64,000 nt of DNA from Holophagales bacterium (GCA_009837885.1 VXSP01000045.1:1-64000); one strand, 5' to 3'. Counted from the stretch's first letter, positions 1-8,341 are shown. Translations and numbers: made by a program. The notes: generated by a model not told the origin, from the letters alone.

Positions 1-255
1 GGAATCGTCAACGAGGTCTGCGCGCACGAGGAGCTGCTCGACAGGGCCCGGGCCTGGGCGGCGCAGATCCTGGAGTGCGCGCCGCTGTCGGTGCGCGCCA
101 GCAAGGAAGCGGCGAACAAGGGCCTCGGCATGGCGCTCGAGCAGGCGGCGGGTTCGATCTTCCCGTGGACGGCGCAGATGAACCAGTCGGAGGACCTGGT
201 CGAGGGTCCGAAGGCGTTTGCCGAGAAGCGGCCGCCGAACTGGAAGGGCCGCTAG
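1..255 (+). CDS. Enoyl-CoA hydratase/isomerase (crotonase) family, C-terminal part only
   Basis: The window opens inside this gene. Frame 1 is open from base 1 to a TAG at 253-255 and gives 84 residues. The segment GIVNEVCAHEELLDRARAWA and the following AAQILECAPLSVRASKEA match the helical tail of crotonase enzymes, where the GLVN/GIVN strand is followed by the trimerisation helices and an APLSVRASKE-type motif. The ending with FAEKRPPNWKGR is also typical of the family (FxEKRxPxWxGR). Such enzymes hydrate or isomerise acyl-CoA thioesters in the cytoplasm. The active-site oxyanion loop is outside the window, so substrate and exact reaction cannot be read. A co-directional SDR gene follows after 19 bases, suggesting one transcript. 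Confidence 0.85.
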   Translation, partial: GIVNEVCAHEELLDRARAWAAQILECAPLSVRASKEAANKGLGMALEQAAGSIFPWTAQMNQSEDLVEGPKAFAEKRPPNWKGR

Positions 256-274
256 GCCGCGCCGGAGCGGTCCG

Positions 275-1036
275 ATGGAGATCGAGGGCAAGGTCGCCGT
301 CGTCACCGGCTCGTCCTCCGGCGTCGGCGAGGCGACGGCCGAGCTACTGGCGAGCCTGGGCGCGTCGGTGGTCGTCAACTACCACAGCGGCGCCGGGGCC
401 GCGGAACGGATCGTCGGCGGCATCCGCGACCGGGGCGGCAATGCCGTCGCGGTCCAGGCCGACATGCGGAAGGACTCTGACTGCCGGCGTCTCATCGCAT
501 CGGCCGTCGAAGCCTTCGGCGCGCTGCACATCCTCGTGAACAACGCGGGGATGACCCGTTTCATCGCCCACGACGACCTGGAAGGCGTCACCGACGAGGT
601 CTGGGACGACATCCTCGGCGCCAACCTGCACGGCGTTTTCAACTGCACGCGGGCGGCGGCGCCGCACATGAAGGCGGCGGGCGAGGGCGCGGTGGTCAAC
701 GTCGCCTCGATCGCCGGAATCGGCGGCGGCGGCAGCAGCATCCCCTATGCCGCGTCGAAGGCAGCGGTCATCGTGATGACGAAGTCGCTGGCGCGGGTGC
801 TCGGTCCGGAGATCCGGGTCAACACGATCGCCCCCGGCTTCATCGAGGGGCGCTGGCTACGCGGCGGACTCGGCGACGAGAACTACGACAAGACCCAGCA
901 GCACGTGAGCGCGGGGTCTCCGCTCAGGGGCGTGGCGACTCCCGAAACCTGCGCCGACGCGATCCTCGCCCTGATCGAGCGCAACGTGTTCGTCACCGGC
1001 CATACGGTGACGGTCGACGGCGGCTGGAGCCTTTAG
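275..1036 (+). CDS. Short-chain dehydrogenase/reductase (SDR), FabG-like
   Basis: A 253-residue classical SDR. Visible motifs are the Rossmann glycine motif TGSSSGVG near residue 11, NNAG near residue 90, the catalytic Ser in NVASIAG and the YAASK motif holding Tyr and Lys near residues 158-162. The C-terminus VTGHTVTVDGGWSL is the usual FabG-type ending. I chose the ATG at 275, which gives the standard MEIEGKVAVVTG start; an upstream in-frame ATG at 218 lies inside the preceding crotonase gene. Such enzymes reduce or oxidise hydroxy/keto groups with NAD(P)H. Pairing with a crotonase suggests acyl-CoA or hydroxyacyl metabolism, but the substrate is unknown. Confidence 0.9.
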   Translation: MEIEGKVAVVTGSSSGVGEATAELLASLGASVVVNYHSGAGAAERIVGGIRDRGGNAVAVQADMRKDSDCRRLIASAVEAFGALHILVNNAGMTRFIAHDDLEGVTDEVWDDILGANLHGVFNCTRAAAPHMKAAGEGAVVNVASIAGIGGGGSSIPYAASKAAVIVMTKSLARVLGPEIRVNTIAPGFIEGRWLRGGLGDENYDKTQQHVSAGSPLRGVATPETCADAILALIERNVFVTGHTVTVDGGWSL

Positions 1037-1041
1037 GCCCG

Positions 1042-1111
1042 GGAGGCTTCACACTGGGTGCGCCGGCGCCCCCGCCGGCATCCGGCGCGAAGCGCCGGCC
1101 TCTGGACCTCC
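1042..1111. repeat. Dispersed palindromic element, copy 1 (between convergent genes)
   Basis: This lies between the stop of the SDR gene and the stop of the convergent racemase gene. It contains the shared core ACTGGGTGCGCCGGCG at 1053-1068, followed by CCCCCGCCGGCATCC and a second GC palindrome ending in TCTGG. The outer arms are short here (GGAGG at 1042 against CCTCC at 1107). The same core recurs at 19.7, 39.5, 49.9 and 60.4 kb. It probably folds into nested hairpins and could end both transcripts. Confidence 0.7.
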
Positions 1112-1117
1112 GCCGTG

Positions 1118-2245
1118 CTAGCCGGCCCGCAGCGTTTCCCGCTGCACCGTCAGCGCCTCGATCCGCTCGCGGTCGACCTCGACGCCGAGGCCGGGGCCGT
1201 CCGGCACGTCGACCCAGCCGTCACCGTCCATTGTCCACTCGGGCGACACGATGTCGCGCGCCCAGTACCGGTTGCTGGGGCTCACGTCGCCGGGAATCGT
1301 GAAGTTCGGCAGCGAGGCCAGGGCGACGTTGTAGGCGCGGCCAATGCCGCTCTCCAGCATGCCGCCGCACCAGACCGGGATGTCGTTTGACTGGCAGAGG
1401 TCGTGGATGGCCTTCGAGGCCGTGAAGCCGGCGACCCGGCCGGGCTTGATGTTGATGATCCGGCCGGCTCTGAGCCGGATCATGTCCTCGGCGCGAGAGA
1501 TGTTCGTGATCGACTCGTCGAGGCAGATCGGGGTCCGCATGCGTCTCTGGAGCTCGGCGTGGCGGGCGACGTCGTCCCAGGCCAGGGGCTGCTCGACCAT
1601 CACCAGGTCGAGGTCGTCGAGCTGGACGAGGTGGTCAGCGTCAGCGAGGGTGTAGGCGTTGTTCGCGTCGGCCATCAGCGGCGCGTCCGGGCCGAGCCGC
1701 TCGCGGACGGCGTGGAGGTAGTCGAGGTCCTGGCCCGGTTTGATCTTCAGCTTGATCTTCCGGTAGCCCTCGCCCAGCGCCTTCTCGGCCTTGGCGGCGA
1801 GTTCAGCGGGCGAGCTCTGGATGCCGATCGAGATGCCGGTGCCGATTCGCTGCCGGGTGCCGCCGAGCCGCGACGACAGACTCTGGCCCGCCTTCGTTGC
1901 CGCAAGGGCCCAGGCCCCCATCTCGATCGCGGCCTGGGCCATCTCGTGGCCGCGGAGATCCTCGGACAGGGCGGCCGACACTTCCTGAGGCGTCTCGAAG
2001 CGCCGGGCGAGTACGCGCGGCGCCAGCCACTCGCGAATGGCCAGGGTCGCCGTGTCGATGCTCTCGGGCGAGTAGTTCGGGAAATCGCCGGCGACACACT
2101 CGGACCAGGTCGAGGCGCCGTCCGCGTCGACCAGCTCCAGCAGCAGGATGCGCCGGGTCGTCGTGACGCCGGACGAGATGCGGAAGGGCTCGACCAGGGG
2201 CAGCCGGATCTCGCGCAGCGTGATCGAGTCGATCTGAAGGCTCAT
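1118..2245 (-). CDS. N-succinylamino acid racemase / o-succinylbenzoate synthase (enolase superfamily, MLE subgroup)
   Basis: 375 residues, full length for the family. The catalytic set of the muconate lactonizing subgroup is visible: KLKIK (second Lys is the S-specific base), metal ligands in MADANNAY, the Glu in VMVEQPL, the Asp in CLDES and the opposite-face Lys in INIKPGRVAG. GGMLESGIGRAYN and SPSNRYW are signatures of the NSAR/OSBS (type-2 MenC) family. These enzymes either dehydrate SHCHC to o-succinylbenzoate in menaquinone synthesis or racemise N-succinylamino acids. The start overlaps the stop of the upstream GNAT gene by 4 bp, so the two are co-translated. No other men gene is nearby, which favours the racemase role, but sequence alone does not settle it. 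Confidence 0.88.
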   Translation of the reverse strand: MSLQIDSITLREIRLPLVEPFRISSGVTTTRRILLLELVDADGASTWSECVAGDFPNYSPESIDTATLAIREWLAPRVLARRFETPQEVSAALSEDLRGHEMAQAAIEMGAWALAATKAGQSLSSRLGGTRQRIGTGISIGIQSSPAELAAKAEKALGEGYRKIKLKIKPGQDLDYLHAVRERLGPDAPLMADANNAYTLADADHLVQLDDLDLVMVEQPLAWDDVARHAELQRRMRTPICLDESITNISRAEDMIRLRAGRIINIKPGRVAGFTASKAIHDLCQSNDIPVWCGGMLESGIGRAYNVALASLPNFTIPGDVSPSNRYWARDIVSPEWTMDGDGWVDVPDGPGLGVEVDRERIEALTVQRETLRAG

Positions 2246-3075
2246 TGCGTCTCCGTTCCTTCGAGCTTCTCGAGCCGGTAGTAGTAGCGCCGGTCCAGCA
2301 ACGTATGGGCGCCGTCGTTGGGACGCCAGGTGAACCCGGTCACCGCGTAGCCGCTACCGAGGTGCCCCTGGAACTGCTCCCGGGTGCGCCGCCGCCAGGC
2401 GGAGGCGTCTTCGGGCGCGGAGCGCAGGATGGAGCCGATGTTCGGCGGCACCTCGACCCAGGCAGTGTTGACCAGCGCCTCGTCGACGGGGAAGGGCGGC
2501 GTGTCCCGGGTCGGTCCGGCCGCCGGGCCTCCCTCCATCAGGCCCGCGACCCGCTCGCTGCCGATCACCCAGGCGACGATGAAACGGTCCGTCCCCAGTC
2601 CGCTGTGCAGGATGCTGCCGGTGTCCTCGCCGTACATGTCCACGACGTACTCGACCGGCAGCGCGCCGAGCCGGTTCAGGTTGAGGTTCGCGTTCCGGGC
2701 GACGAGGGGGTCATAGGTCCAGTACACCGTCTCGACGTCGAGTTCCAGCAGGAACTCGCGCTGGAACGCCTTGAGTTCGCGGCCCAGCCCGAGGCCGCGG
2801 GCGTCCCGCGTCACCGCCAGCATGTGGGACCAGTGGGCCCGCTGCCCGAAGCGGAAGCCGCTCATGCCGTAGATGAAGCCCAGCATCCGGCCGGCCCCGT
2901 CGTAGGCGCCGGCGACCACGCCGCCCATCTTCTGGGAGATCTTGAGCATCGGCGGCGGCACCGCGTCGTCGAAGCTGTCGCCCCAGGTCTCGCGCTGGAG
3001 ATCGACGATCGCCGCGTAGTCCTCCTCGGAACTCGCGTTCCGGAGCTCGATGCCGGAAGCCAGCCGTTTGCGCAT
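2242..3075 (-). CDS. GNAT-family acetyl/succinyltransferase partnered with the racemase
   Basis: About 277 residues. The acyl-CoA binding region of GNAT enzymes is seen as MLAVTRDARGLGLGRELK (a V-x-x-x-x-R/Q-x-x-G-x-G pattern), preceded by an N-terminal DLQRETWGDSF segment, with a long C-terminal extension carrying the YYYRLEKLE end. I start at ATG 3075 (MRKRLASGIEL). The frame is open further upstream to 3192, but that part is low-complexity Arg/Pro and does not look like protein. Large GNATs of this type are recurrently found next to NSAR-type enolases, where the transferase is thought to N-succinylate D-amino acids so that the racemase and a desuccinylase can convert them to L-forms. The desuccinylase is not in view. 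Confidence 0.8.
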   Translation of the reverse strand: MRKRLASGIELRNASSEEDYAAIVDLQRETWGDSFDDAVPPPMLKISQKMGGVVAGAYDGAGRMLGFIYGMSGFRFGQRAHWSHMLAVTRDARGLGLGRELKAFQREFLLELDVETVYWTYDPLVARNANLNLNRLGALPVEYVVDMYGEDTGSILHSGLGTDRFIVAWVIGSERVAGLMEGGPAAGPTRDTPPFPVDEALVNTAWVEVPPNIGSILRSAPEDASAWRRRTREQFQGHLGSGYAVTGFTWRPNDGAHTLLDRRYYYRLEKLEGTETQ

Positions 3076-3436
3076 GGTGGGCGATCGTACAAGCCCGCGC
3101 CCCGCGCGCGACGGCTGCCGGAGCGGCGGGCGCCTGGAGGTTCGTGAGCGCCCGGCATGCTCGTCGCGGTGGGTTGGTCGCTCTCGTTTCACAGTGCGCT
3201 CTTTGCGTGCTTCTAGCTGCAGGAGGCGCCGCGACGGGCTGACTGTTCCGGCGCGCCGGAGGTCTTGGCCTCGCGAGCCTGGGGTGCGAAGGCCTTAGCT
3301 AGGGCGATCTGACCGGAGGAGGAGTGGAGGCCAGGATGAAGCCTGCACTCCTCCTCCATTCCGAGTTGGGCGTCGAGGAGCGACGGTCTTGCCTGGAAGA
3401 TGTAGAGAAGATAGAGGTCAACAGGGAGGTTATTCG
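3076..3436. other. 361-bp intergenic region with a perfect 12-bp hairpin
   Basis: No convincing coding sequence is present on either strand. The clearest structure is a perfect inverted repeat, GGAGGAGGAGTG at 3315-3326 against CACTCCTCCTCC at 3346-3357. Its 19-base loop contains a smaller AGGC/GCCT pairing. It lies about 80 bp before the small membrane protein gene and could be a leader or terminator structure, although no T-run follows. The promoters of the divergent GNAT gene and of the small-protein/antitoxin genes should lie here, but I cannot place them with confidence. Confidence 0.5.
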
Positions 3437-3649
3437 ATGGAAGGAAGACGGGCAGGGATAGGAACGGGACGGACCGAGCGTAGGTTGGTTCTGCAGGGAG
3501 TAGCCGGAACGCTGCTGGCTGCGGTCAATGGGATCCAGGTAGGCCTTCGATTCTGCGCTAGGGACTTCGACTCGGTGTTCTGGGGCGCCTGCGCGTTGGT
3601 CGCCATCGGCGTGGCGCTCTCAACGCGGGCCATGTTGAGGCGAGATTAG
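3437..3649 (+). CDS. Small membrane protein, function unknown
   Basis: 70 residues. A good ribosome binding site (GGGAGG) lies about nine bases before the ATG, which supports a real gene despite its size. The protein starts with a basic stretch (MEGRRAGIGTGRTERR), followed by two hydrophobic segments at about residues 17-37 and 47-64, and ends in RAMLRRD. This fits two short membrane spans with both ends positive and cytoplasmic. No family is recognised. It lies 28 bp before an antitoxin gene on the same strand and may share its transcript. Confidence 0.6.
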   Translation: MEGRRAGIGTGRTERRLVLQGVAGTLLAAVNGIQVGLRFCARDFDSVFWGACALVAIGVALSTRAMLRRD

Positions 3650-3677
3650 ACTCGCGCGAGTCGGAAGGAGTCGTTCC

Positions 3678-3920
3678 ATGTCAGAGATCGGTGTACATGA
3701 GGCTAGGGCCCACCTGCCGCGGCTGCTGAAGCGCGTGGAGGCCGGCGAGAGGTTCGTCATCACGCGGCACAAGCGGCCGATTGCCGAGCTGATTCCCTAC
3801 CGAGGCGTCGACAGGGAGCAGATCCGCACCGCGATCGATAGTCTGAGGGAGTTCCGTGAGTCGCACAGCCTGGGTGGACTCGCGATTCAGGAGCTGATCG
3901 GGGAAGGCCGTCGCTACTGA
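3678..3920 (+). CDS. Phd/YefM-family antitoxin without a recognisable toxin
   Basis: 80 residues. The N-terminal half is a typical Phd/YefM DNA-binding fold: SEIGVHEARAHLPRLLKRVE, then AGERFVITRHKRPIAELIP. Such proteins bind their own promoter and neutralise a toxin through the C-terminal tail. The tail here (REFRESHSLGGLAIQELIGEGRRY) resembles that of antitoxins paired with VapC-type PIN toxins, and in such pairs the toxin normally starts within a few bases. Here the next gene, 16 bases on, is an ABC transporter permease, so the antitoxin is an orphan. An upstream GGAAGGAG Shine-Dalgarno supports translation. Its role could be residual, regulatory or protective against a toxin encoded elsewhere. 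Confidence 0.85.
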   Translation: MSEIGVHEARAHLPRLLKRVEAGERFVITRHKRPIAELIPYRGVDREQIRTAIDSLREFRESHSLGGLAIQELIGEGRRY

Positions 3921-3936
3921 TCGCGCTGGCGAGGCG

Positions 3937-5469
3937 ATGATGAGACGAAGCGAGCGGATTGGCGCTTCGCGTCTGGGGCTTGCGGGTGGCCTGCGAGCGG
4001 TTGCGGCCGTGGTCGGCTTTCGCCTTCGTGCCGGCTGGCGCAAGGCGTTGTCCGAGAAGGGGAAGCTCGTTTTCGGCGTGATCGTTGGCGTGCTCCTGGC
4101 GACCAACTACACGTTCAGCGTGCGCGCCATGGAGGAGGCGCCCGGCCGGGGGATCCCCGTAGACATGCTGTTCGGGCTGATTACCTTCTTCGTGCTGCTG
4201 ACGCTGTTCCAGTGGGCACCGCTCGGGCGGTGGTTCAGCCGGCGCGAAGGGGCGCGGTTCGGCCTGACGGCGGGTCGCCGGGCGGCGCTGACCGTCGGTA
4301 CGAACCTGGTGGGGCTGACCATGCTTCTCGTGGTACTGAACGCTCTGCTGGCCCGCGTGTTCACTGGCGCGGGCCGGCCTCGAGGCCTGGAGTGGGCTTT
4401 CGAGGGCATGGATGTTGTGAGTGCCGTGATCGCCATGGTGGCCGCGGGTCCGCTCGGCGCCGTGATTCTTGGAGGTCAGGGCGGCAGACGTTGGCTCGGC
4501 GCGGGCCTGGGCCTCGCGCTTCTTGCTGTACTCGGGGCGAGTACGGTGGAGCCGCTTTGGGCGGGAAGTTCATTGTGGGCCGGGGCATTCATCCATGCTG
4601 GACGTCTGACTCTGTTAGCGGCGCTTCTGGCGGTGGCCTTCCCGCTCGAACAGAGGAGTCCTGACGACGGTGGGGGCCGGGCGACGAAGAGCGGCGCCCG
4701 CGCCGATGCCCGCTCACCATCCGGTTTCTGGTCGAGGCCCACGTTTGTCGTTGCGCTGGCGGAGACGCGGATGATGCTTCGCTTCCGCCAGGTGCGCCTG
4801 AACCTGGTGTTCAGTTGGGCCATGCCCGTCGTCATGGTCTTTGTGTTCTGGGGCGAAGAGCTTCCTGGCGGCGGGGGGCAGTTCGCCCTGTGGATGGCGG
4901 CCTCAGTCGCGGCCTTTCTCGGCGTGGTTTGGGTCGCGTTCTTCGCCAATCTCCTGGGCTTCACTGCGGATGGGGCCAGACGACTCGCGATGTCGGCGGA
5001 GAACGCGTTACTTGACTGCCTGCCCGGCAAAGTGCTGGGGGTTGTCTCTGTCGTCGGGGGCCTGGTGCTGGCCCAGACGACGGTCCTGACCGTGCTGCTT
5101 GCCGATCGGATTCCGGCCGCCGACCGGGCGCTTCCGTTCCTTGTTGGCGCTATCTCCCTTGTCGGCTTGGCCGGTGCCGGGACGGTCGTTTCCATCCTGT
5201 TCCCAAGGAAGCCGGAACTGCACGAACAGAGGGATTTCTTCTGCAGCATCCTGGGTCTGGTCGTGCTGGTGGCCGCTTGGTTTATCCAGATGGCGGTCGT
5301 CGGGAGCGTCTTGGCCGCGGCGCGGAGCTTGGGCGGTTCGACGGCTGCGGTAACCGCGATGACGGTTTTGCTGCTCCTGGCGGCGGCAGGCTGCGGGTTT
5401 CTGGTGGTTTCGTTGGCCAGGGGCGACTGGCTGCGACGGCGGTTGCGGGAATGGGCGGTGACGGTATGA
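3937..5469 (+). CDS. ABC exporter membrane protein (multi-span permease)
   Basis: 510 residues with roughly a dozen hydrophobic spans, among them VFGVIVGVLLATNYTF, MLFGLITFFVLLTLFQ and LVLAQTTVLTVLL, plus a hydrophilic loop near residues 238-262. No family motif is recognised by eye. The assignment rests on topology and on the ATPase gene that overlaps its stop codon (ATGA). It probably forms the membrane part of an ABC-2-like exporter for an unknown substrate; no substrate-binding protein gene is present. The start is the first of two ATGs (MMRR), preceded by a weak GAGGCG. Confidence 0.72.
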   Translation: MMRRSERIGASRLGLAGGLRAVAAVVGFRLRAGWRKALSEKGKLVFGVIVGVLLATNYTFSVRAMEEAPGRGIPVDMLFGLITFFVLLTLFQWAPLGRWFSRREGARFGLTAGRRAALTVGTNLVGLTMLLVVLNALLARVFTGAGRPRGLEWAFEGMDVVSAVIAMVAAGPLGAVILGGQGGRRWLGAGLGLALLAVLGASTVEPLWAGSSLWAGAFIHAGRLTLLAALLAVAFPLEQRSPDDGGGRATKSGARADARSPSGFWSRPTFVVALAETRMMLRFRQVRLNLVFSWAMPVVMVFVFWGEELPGGGGQFALWMAASVAAFLGVVWVAFFANLLGFTADGARRLAMSAENALLDCLPGKVLGVVSVVGGLVLAQTTVLTVLLADRIPAADRALPFLVGAISLVGLAGAGTVVSILFPRKPELHEQRDFFCSILGLVVLVAAWFIQMAVVGSVLAAARSLGGSTAAVTAMTVLLLLAAAGCGFLVVSLARGDWLRRRLREWAVTV

Positions 5470-6188
5470 CGACGATGTTGTGGCTCGACTCGGTGGACAA
5501 GTCCTACGGTGATCTCGAGGTCCTGCGCTCGGTGAACCTCGAGATCGGGGCGGGAGTCCAATGCCTGGTGGGCCGGAACGGCGCCGGCAAGACGACGTTG
5601 ATGCGACTCGGGCTGGGCCTGACCGAGCCGAGAGCGGGCACGGTGCGGATGTTCGGCTACGACCCGCGACTTCATCCGGAGGTCATGGCCCGCGTCGGCA
5701 TCCTGCTAGAGGAGGATGAGCTGTTCGACTTCCTGCGGCCGCTCGAGTTCCTGGACTACTGCGCCGCGCTGTACGGTCTGGACGCTGGCAAGGCCCGTAC
5801 GCGCGCCGTCGATCTCCTGGAGGCTATGGAAGTGCCCGGGTCGGATCGTCTCTGCCATCAACTCTCGACGGGCAACCGCCGGCAACTGGCCCTGGCCGCG
5901 GCGCTGCTGCACGAGCCGGAACTGCTGATCCTCGACGAGCCGTTCAACGGTCTCGATCCGGTCGCGGTAGCGCGCCTGTGCCGGATGCTCCGGAACTTCG
6001 CCGCCAACGGCCGGGGAGTGCTGCTGTCGTCCCATCGCCTCGAACTCGTCGAGGAGATCGCGGACCAGGTCTACTTCGTGGCTGACTGTGCGGTGACGCT
6101 CTGGTCGCCGGAACGGGTCAAAGCCTGGTACGACGAGTTGAGGGTCGTCAGTGCCAGAGAGCAGCCGCAGGGCGAGTTGACCGCCTGA
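5466..6188 (+). CDS. ABC transporter ATP-binding protein
   Basis: 240 residues. Walker A is GRNGAGKTT near residue 39, Walker B is LLILDEPFNGLDP, and the switch His lies in LLSSHRLELVEE. The signature loop reads LSTGNRRQ instead of the common LSGGQ, a degenerate form seen in some ABC-2 exporters. The start ATG overlaps the permease stop, so the two proteins are translationally coupled. It should power the adjacent membrane protein as a homodimer. The C-terminal 25 residues (WYDELRVVSAREQPQGELTA) form a short accessory tail. Substrate is unknown. Confidence 0.9.
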   Translation: MTTMLWLDSVDKSYGDLEVLRSVNLEIGAGVQCLVGRNGAGKTTLMRLGLGLTEPRAGTVRMFGYDPRLHPEVMARVGILLEEDELFDFLRPLEFLDYCAALYGLDAGKARTRAVDLLEAMEVPGSDRLCHQLSTGNRRQLALAAALLHEPELLILDEPFNGLDPVAVARLCRMLRNFAANGRGVLLSSHRLELVEEIADQVYFVADCAVTLWSPERVKAWYDELRVVSAREQPQGELTA

Positions 6189-6189
6189 G

Positions 6190-7620
6190 CTACACCACCC
6201 CGGCTTCCTGGAAGGCCCTCGCCCGGAACAGGAAGTCGATGATGTTGCCTTCATGCGGCTGTAGCCAGTTGAGCTGAATCGTCGGCACCGGACCGAGGTT
6301 CAGGCGGTCGACATGGGTAGCGTCGATCAGTTGGCGCCGCCAGCGTTCGTCATTCGTGATCGCGCTGCACACAAGGGTGTCGTCGATCGCGCTCAGCATC
6401 TTCTGCTGCGGGCACTCGACGACCGAGACGAAGGGGAACATGTACTCGACGTTCGCCGCTTCTATTCCTGCGTCGGCGCAGTGGAGGACGGTCGGCAGCA
6501 GGTAGTCGCAGCGTTCGCGTTCGTCGAGCCGACCGTTGCCGCGAATCTCGGAAGTCAGGTCGCGCACGCCGGGTACGTCGACCTGCCGCTCGATCATGCC
6601 GTCGATCGCCTTCGCCATCCCCGGAACGGTGAAGGCTGCGAGCGGAGACTCGGGGTCGTCGGCCGGCTTGGGCAGCACGGGCGCCAGCCGCTCGGCGAGG
6701 GCCTGGGCGATCTCCTCCGTGTGGCGCGAAGCCCAGACGCCTGAGCAGGAGATGCAGCTCCGGCCGCTGTTGACCAGCACACTGTCGACCATCACGTCGA
6801 GGTACTGCTCCCAGTCGTCGACGACGTCGTCGCCGAGCAGGATCTTGCTGAAGCCGGGGCCGTGCGGCTGCACTCGGGGATCGTTCTGATAGCGGGCGAC
6901 CGTATCCGCGCCGCCGAAGATCATGCTGCGCGAGCAGGAGGCGAGGACGGCCGCGCCGATGTCGCCTTCCCCCGGGTAGATCGAGATCGCCTCGCGTGGC
7001 ACGCCGGCCTGGGCGAAGGCCTCGGTCATCCGGTAGGGCGTCCACGGTTCCTGGGGCCCGGGCTTGAACACGAGGCCGATCTGAAGCGGGATGACCGGCA
7101 TCCACAGCGTGTGCACGCCCGGCGAGTTGGACGGCAGCACCAGACCGATCACCGGCGCCTGCGCCTGGTAGCTGACCGGCACGCCGCGTTCCTCGACGCC
7201 GTGGCCGCGGGCAAGGATGTCCAGGTCGAGACCGCGGGTCAGCGCCTCCAGCACCTCGCCCATGTTCGTCAGCACGAAGTGGTTCTTGTCCATGTTCGCC
7301 CGGCACATGTGCTCGGGCAGGCCGGTCGTCGCCGACTGGTAGTGGACGAAGTCTTCCGGGGTCTGGCTGCCGCTGCCGAGGGGCAGGTCGGCGTTCAGGT
7401 AGAGGTCGGCGGCCTCGATCACCATCGAGATCAGTTCGCTGGACGGGATCTCGCGCAGGATGTCGCGGGCGCGCTGGGCGCGGCGCATGTCGCGCTGCAC
7501 CAGACCGGGGTTGGTCTGGTGCAGCGTGGCCAGCTCCTCGCCGGTCTCGAAGTGGACGATCGTCGCCTTCTCGAGCGACTCGTAGGGCTTGCCCCAACGG
7601 ATGGCGGGGATGTCGATCAT
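6190..7620 (-). CDS. Aldehyde dehydrogenase superfamily enzyme
   Basis: 476 residues. The fold is recognisable from VIGLVLPSNSPGVHTLW (the usual PWNxP region), the nucleotide-binding FKPGPQEPWTPYRMTEAF, MIFGGADTVARY and the catalytic loop NSGRSCISCSGVW with Cys289 and Cys292. The nucleophile is most likely Cys289, by its position three residues after NSG. The sequence is a divergent member: motifs of classical betaine or succinate-semialdehyde enzymes are not seen. I start at ATG 7620 (MIDIPAIRWGKPYESL), where family-like sequence begins; the frame is open further upstream but is not conserved-looking. It would oxidise an aldehyde or acyl-CoA intermediate with NAD(P). It is divergent from the Rieske/PQQ pair, which may be functionally relevant because alcohol oxidation yields aldehydes. 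Confidence 0.85.
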   Translation of the reverse strand: MIDIPAIRWGKPYESLEKATIVHFETGEELATLHQTNPGLVQRDMRRAQRARDILREIPSSELISMVIEAADLYLNADLPLGSGSQTPEDFVHYQSATTGLPEHMCRANMDKNHFVLTNMGEVLEALTRGLDLDILARGHGVEERGVPVSYQAQAPVIGLVLPSNSPGVHTLWMPVIPLQIGLVFKPGPQEPWTPYRMTEAFAQAGVPREAISIYPGEGDIGAAVLASCSRSMIFGGADTVARYQNDPRVQPHGPGFSKILLGDDVVDDWEQYLDVMVDSVLVNSGRSCISCSGVWASRHTEEIAQALAERLAPVLPKPADDPESPLAAFTVPGMAKAIDGMIERQVDVPGVRDLTSEIRGNGRLDERERCDYLLPTVLHCADAGIEAANVEYMFPFVSVVECPQQKMLSAIDDTLVCSAITNDERWRRQLIDATHVDRLNLGPVPTIQLNWLQPHEGNIIDFLFRARAFQEAGVV

Positions 7621-7775
7621 GCTGGTTACCTGTAGGCGGCCGGCCGGGTGGCCGAAGGATGAATCGAGCGTTCGGAAGCGGCGGAATGGTAGCACCGGGC
7701 TGTATGGAAAAGGCCTTTTCCCTGTGCATCAGCGCGGCGCGGACGCCGCGACTCTACTGCTAGCCTTCGCCGGCC

Positions 7776-8339
7776 ATGGAGGACCGTCGCACCGTTCTGA
7801 AATCGGCTCTGGCGCTGGGTTTGGGTGTGCGTGGCCTGAATGTGCTGCACGCGCAGACCGACGATCCGCGGAGGGCTCGACCTCAGGAAGGGGACCGCTT
7901 CGTGTTCGCGTTCGGGGCGCGCCAGGGCGAGACGGTCCGGGTCGACGACGTTCCCCTGGCGAGCGAGCAGCTCATCTGCTACGCGATGGACCCGTCGTCC
8001 GGCGCCGTGCGTGACGGCTCGCGCCTGAACCAGGTGCTGCTGTTGCGCTTCGAGCCCGATTCGCTGACCCCGGAGACGCGGGAAGCGTCCGCGGACGGCG
8101 TCGTCGCCTACTCGGGCATCTGCACCCACACCGGCTGCGACATCGAGGACTGGTCCGAAGAGGCGGAGTTCCTGGTCTGTTCCTGTCACGACTCGGAGTT
8201 CGACCCTCGGGACGGCGCCGAAGTCATCTCGGGCCCGGCCCCGCGCCGGCTGCCGTCGCTGCCGCTTCGCTCGGAAGGGGGCGTGCTGGTTGCAGCCGGC
8301 GGCTTCAGCGCGACGATCCGGTTCGAGAAGGAGTTCTGA
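7776..8339 (+). CDS. TAT-exported Rieske [2Fe-2S] protein
   Basis: 187 residues. The two cluster-binding loops are CTHTGC (Cys116, His118, with the bridging Cys121) and CSCHDSEFD (Cys135, His138), the Rieske CxH...CxxH pattern with the extra disulfide cysteines. The N-terminus EDRRTVLKSALALGLG looks like a twin-arginine signal, which fits export of a folded Fe-S protein. The reading frame ends 2 bp before the PQQ dehydrogenase start. I infer that this small periplasmic Rieske protein serves as electron acceptor or relay for the dehydrogenase in place of a cytochrome c, since no cytochrome gene is nearby. It is not a cytochrome bc1 subunit by context. Confidence 0.88.
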   Translation: MEDRRTVLKSALALGLGVRGLNVLHAQTDDPRRARPQEGDRFVFAFGARQGETVRVDDVPLASEQLICYAMDPSSGAVRDGSRLNQVLLLRFEPDSLTPETREASADGVVAYSGICTHTGCDIEDWSEEAEFLVCSCHDSEFDPRDGAEVISGPAPRRLPSLPLRSEGGVLVAAGGFSATIRFEKEF

Positions 8340-8341
8340 CG

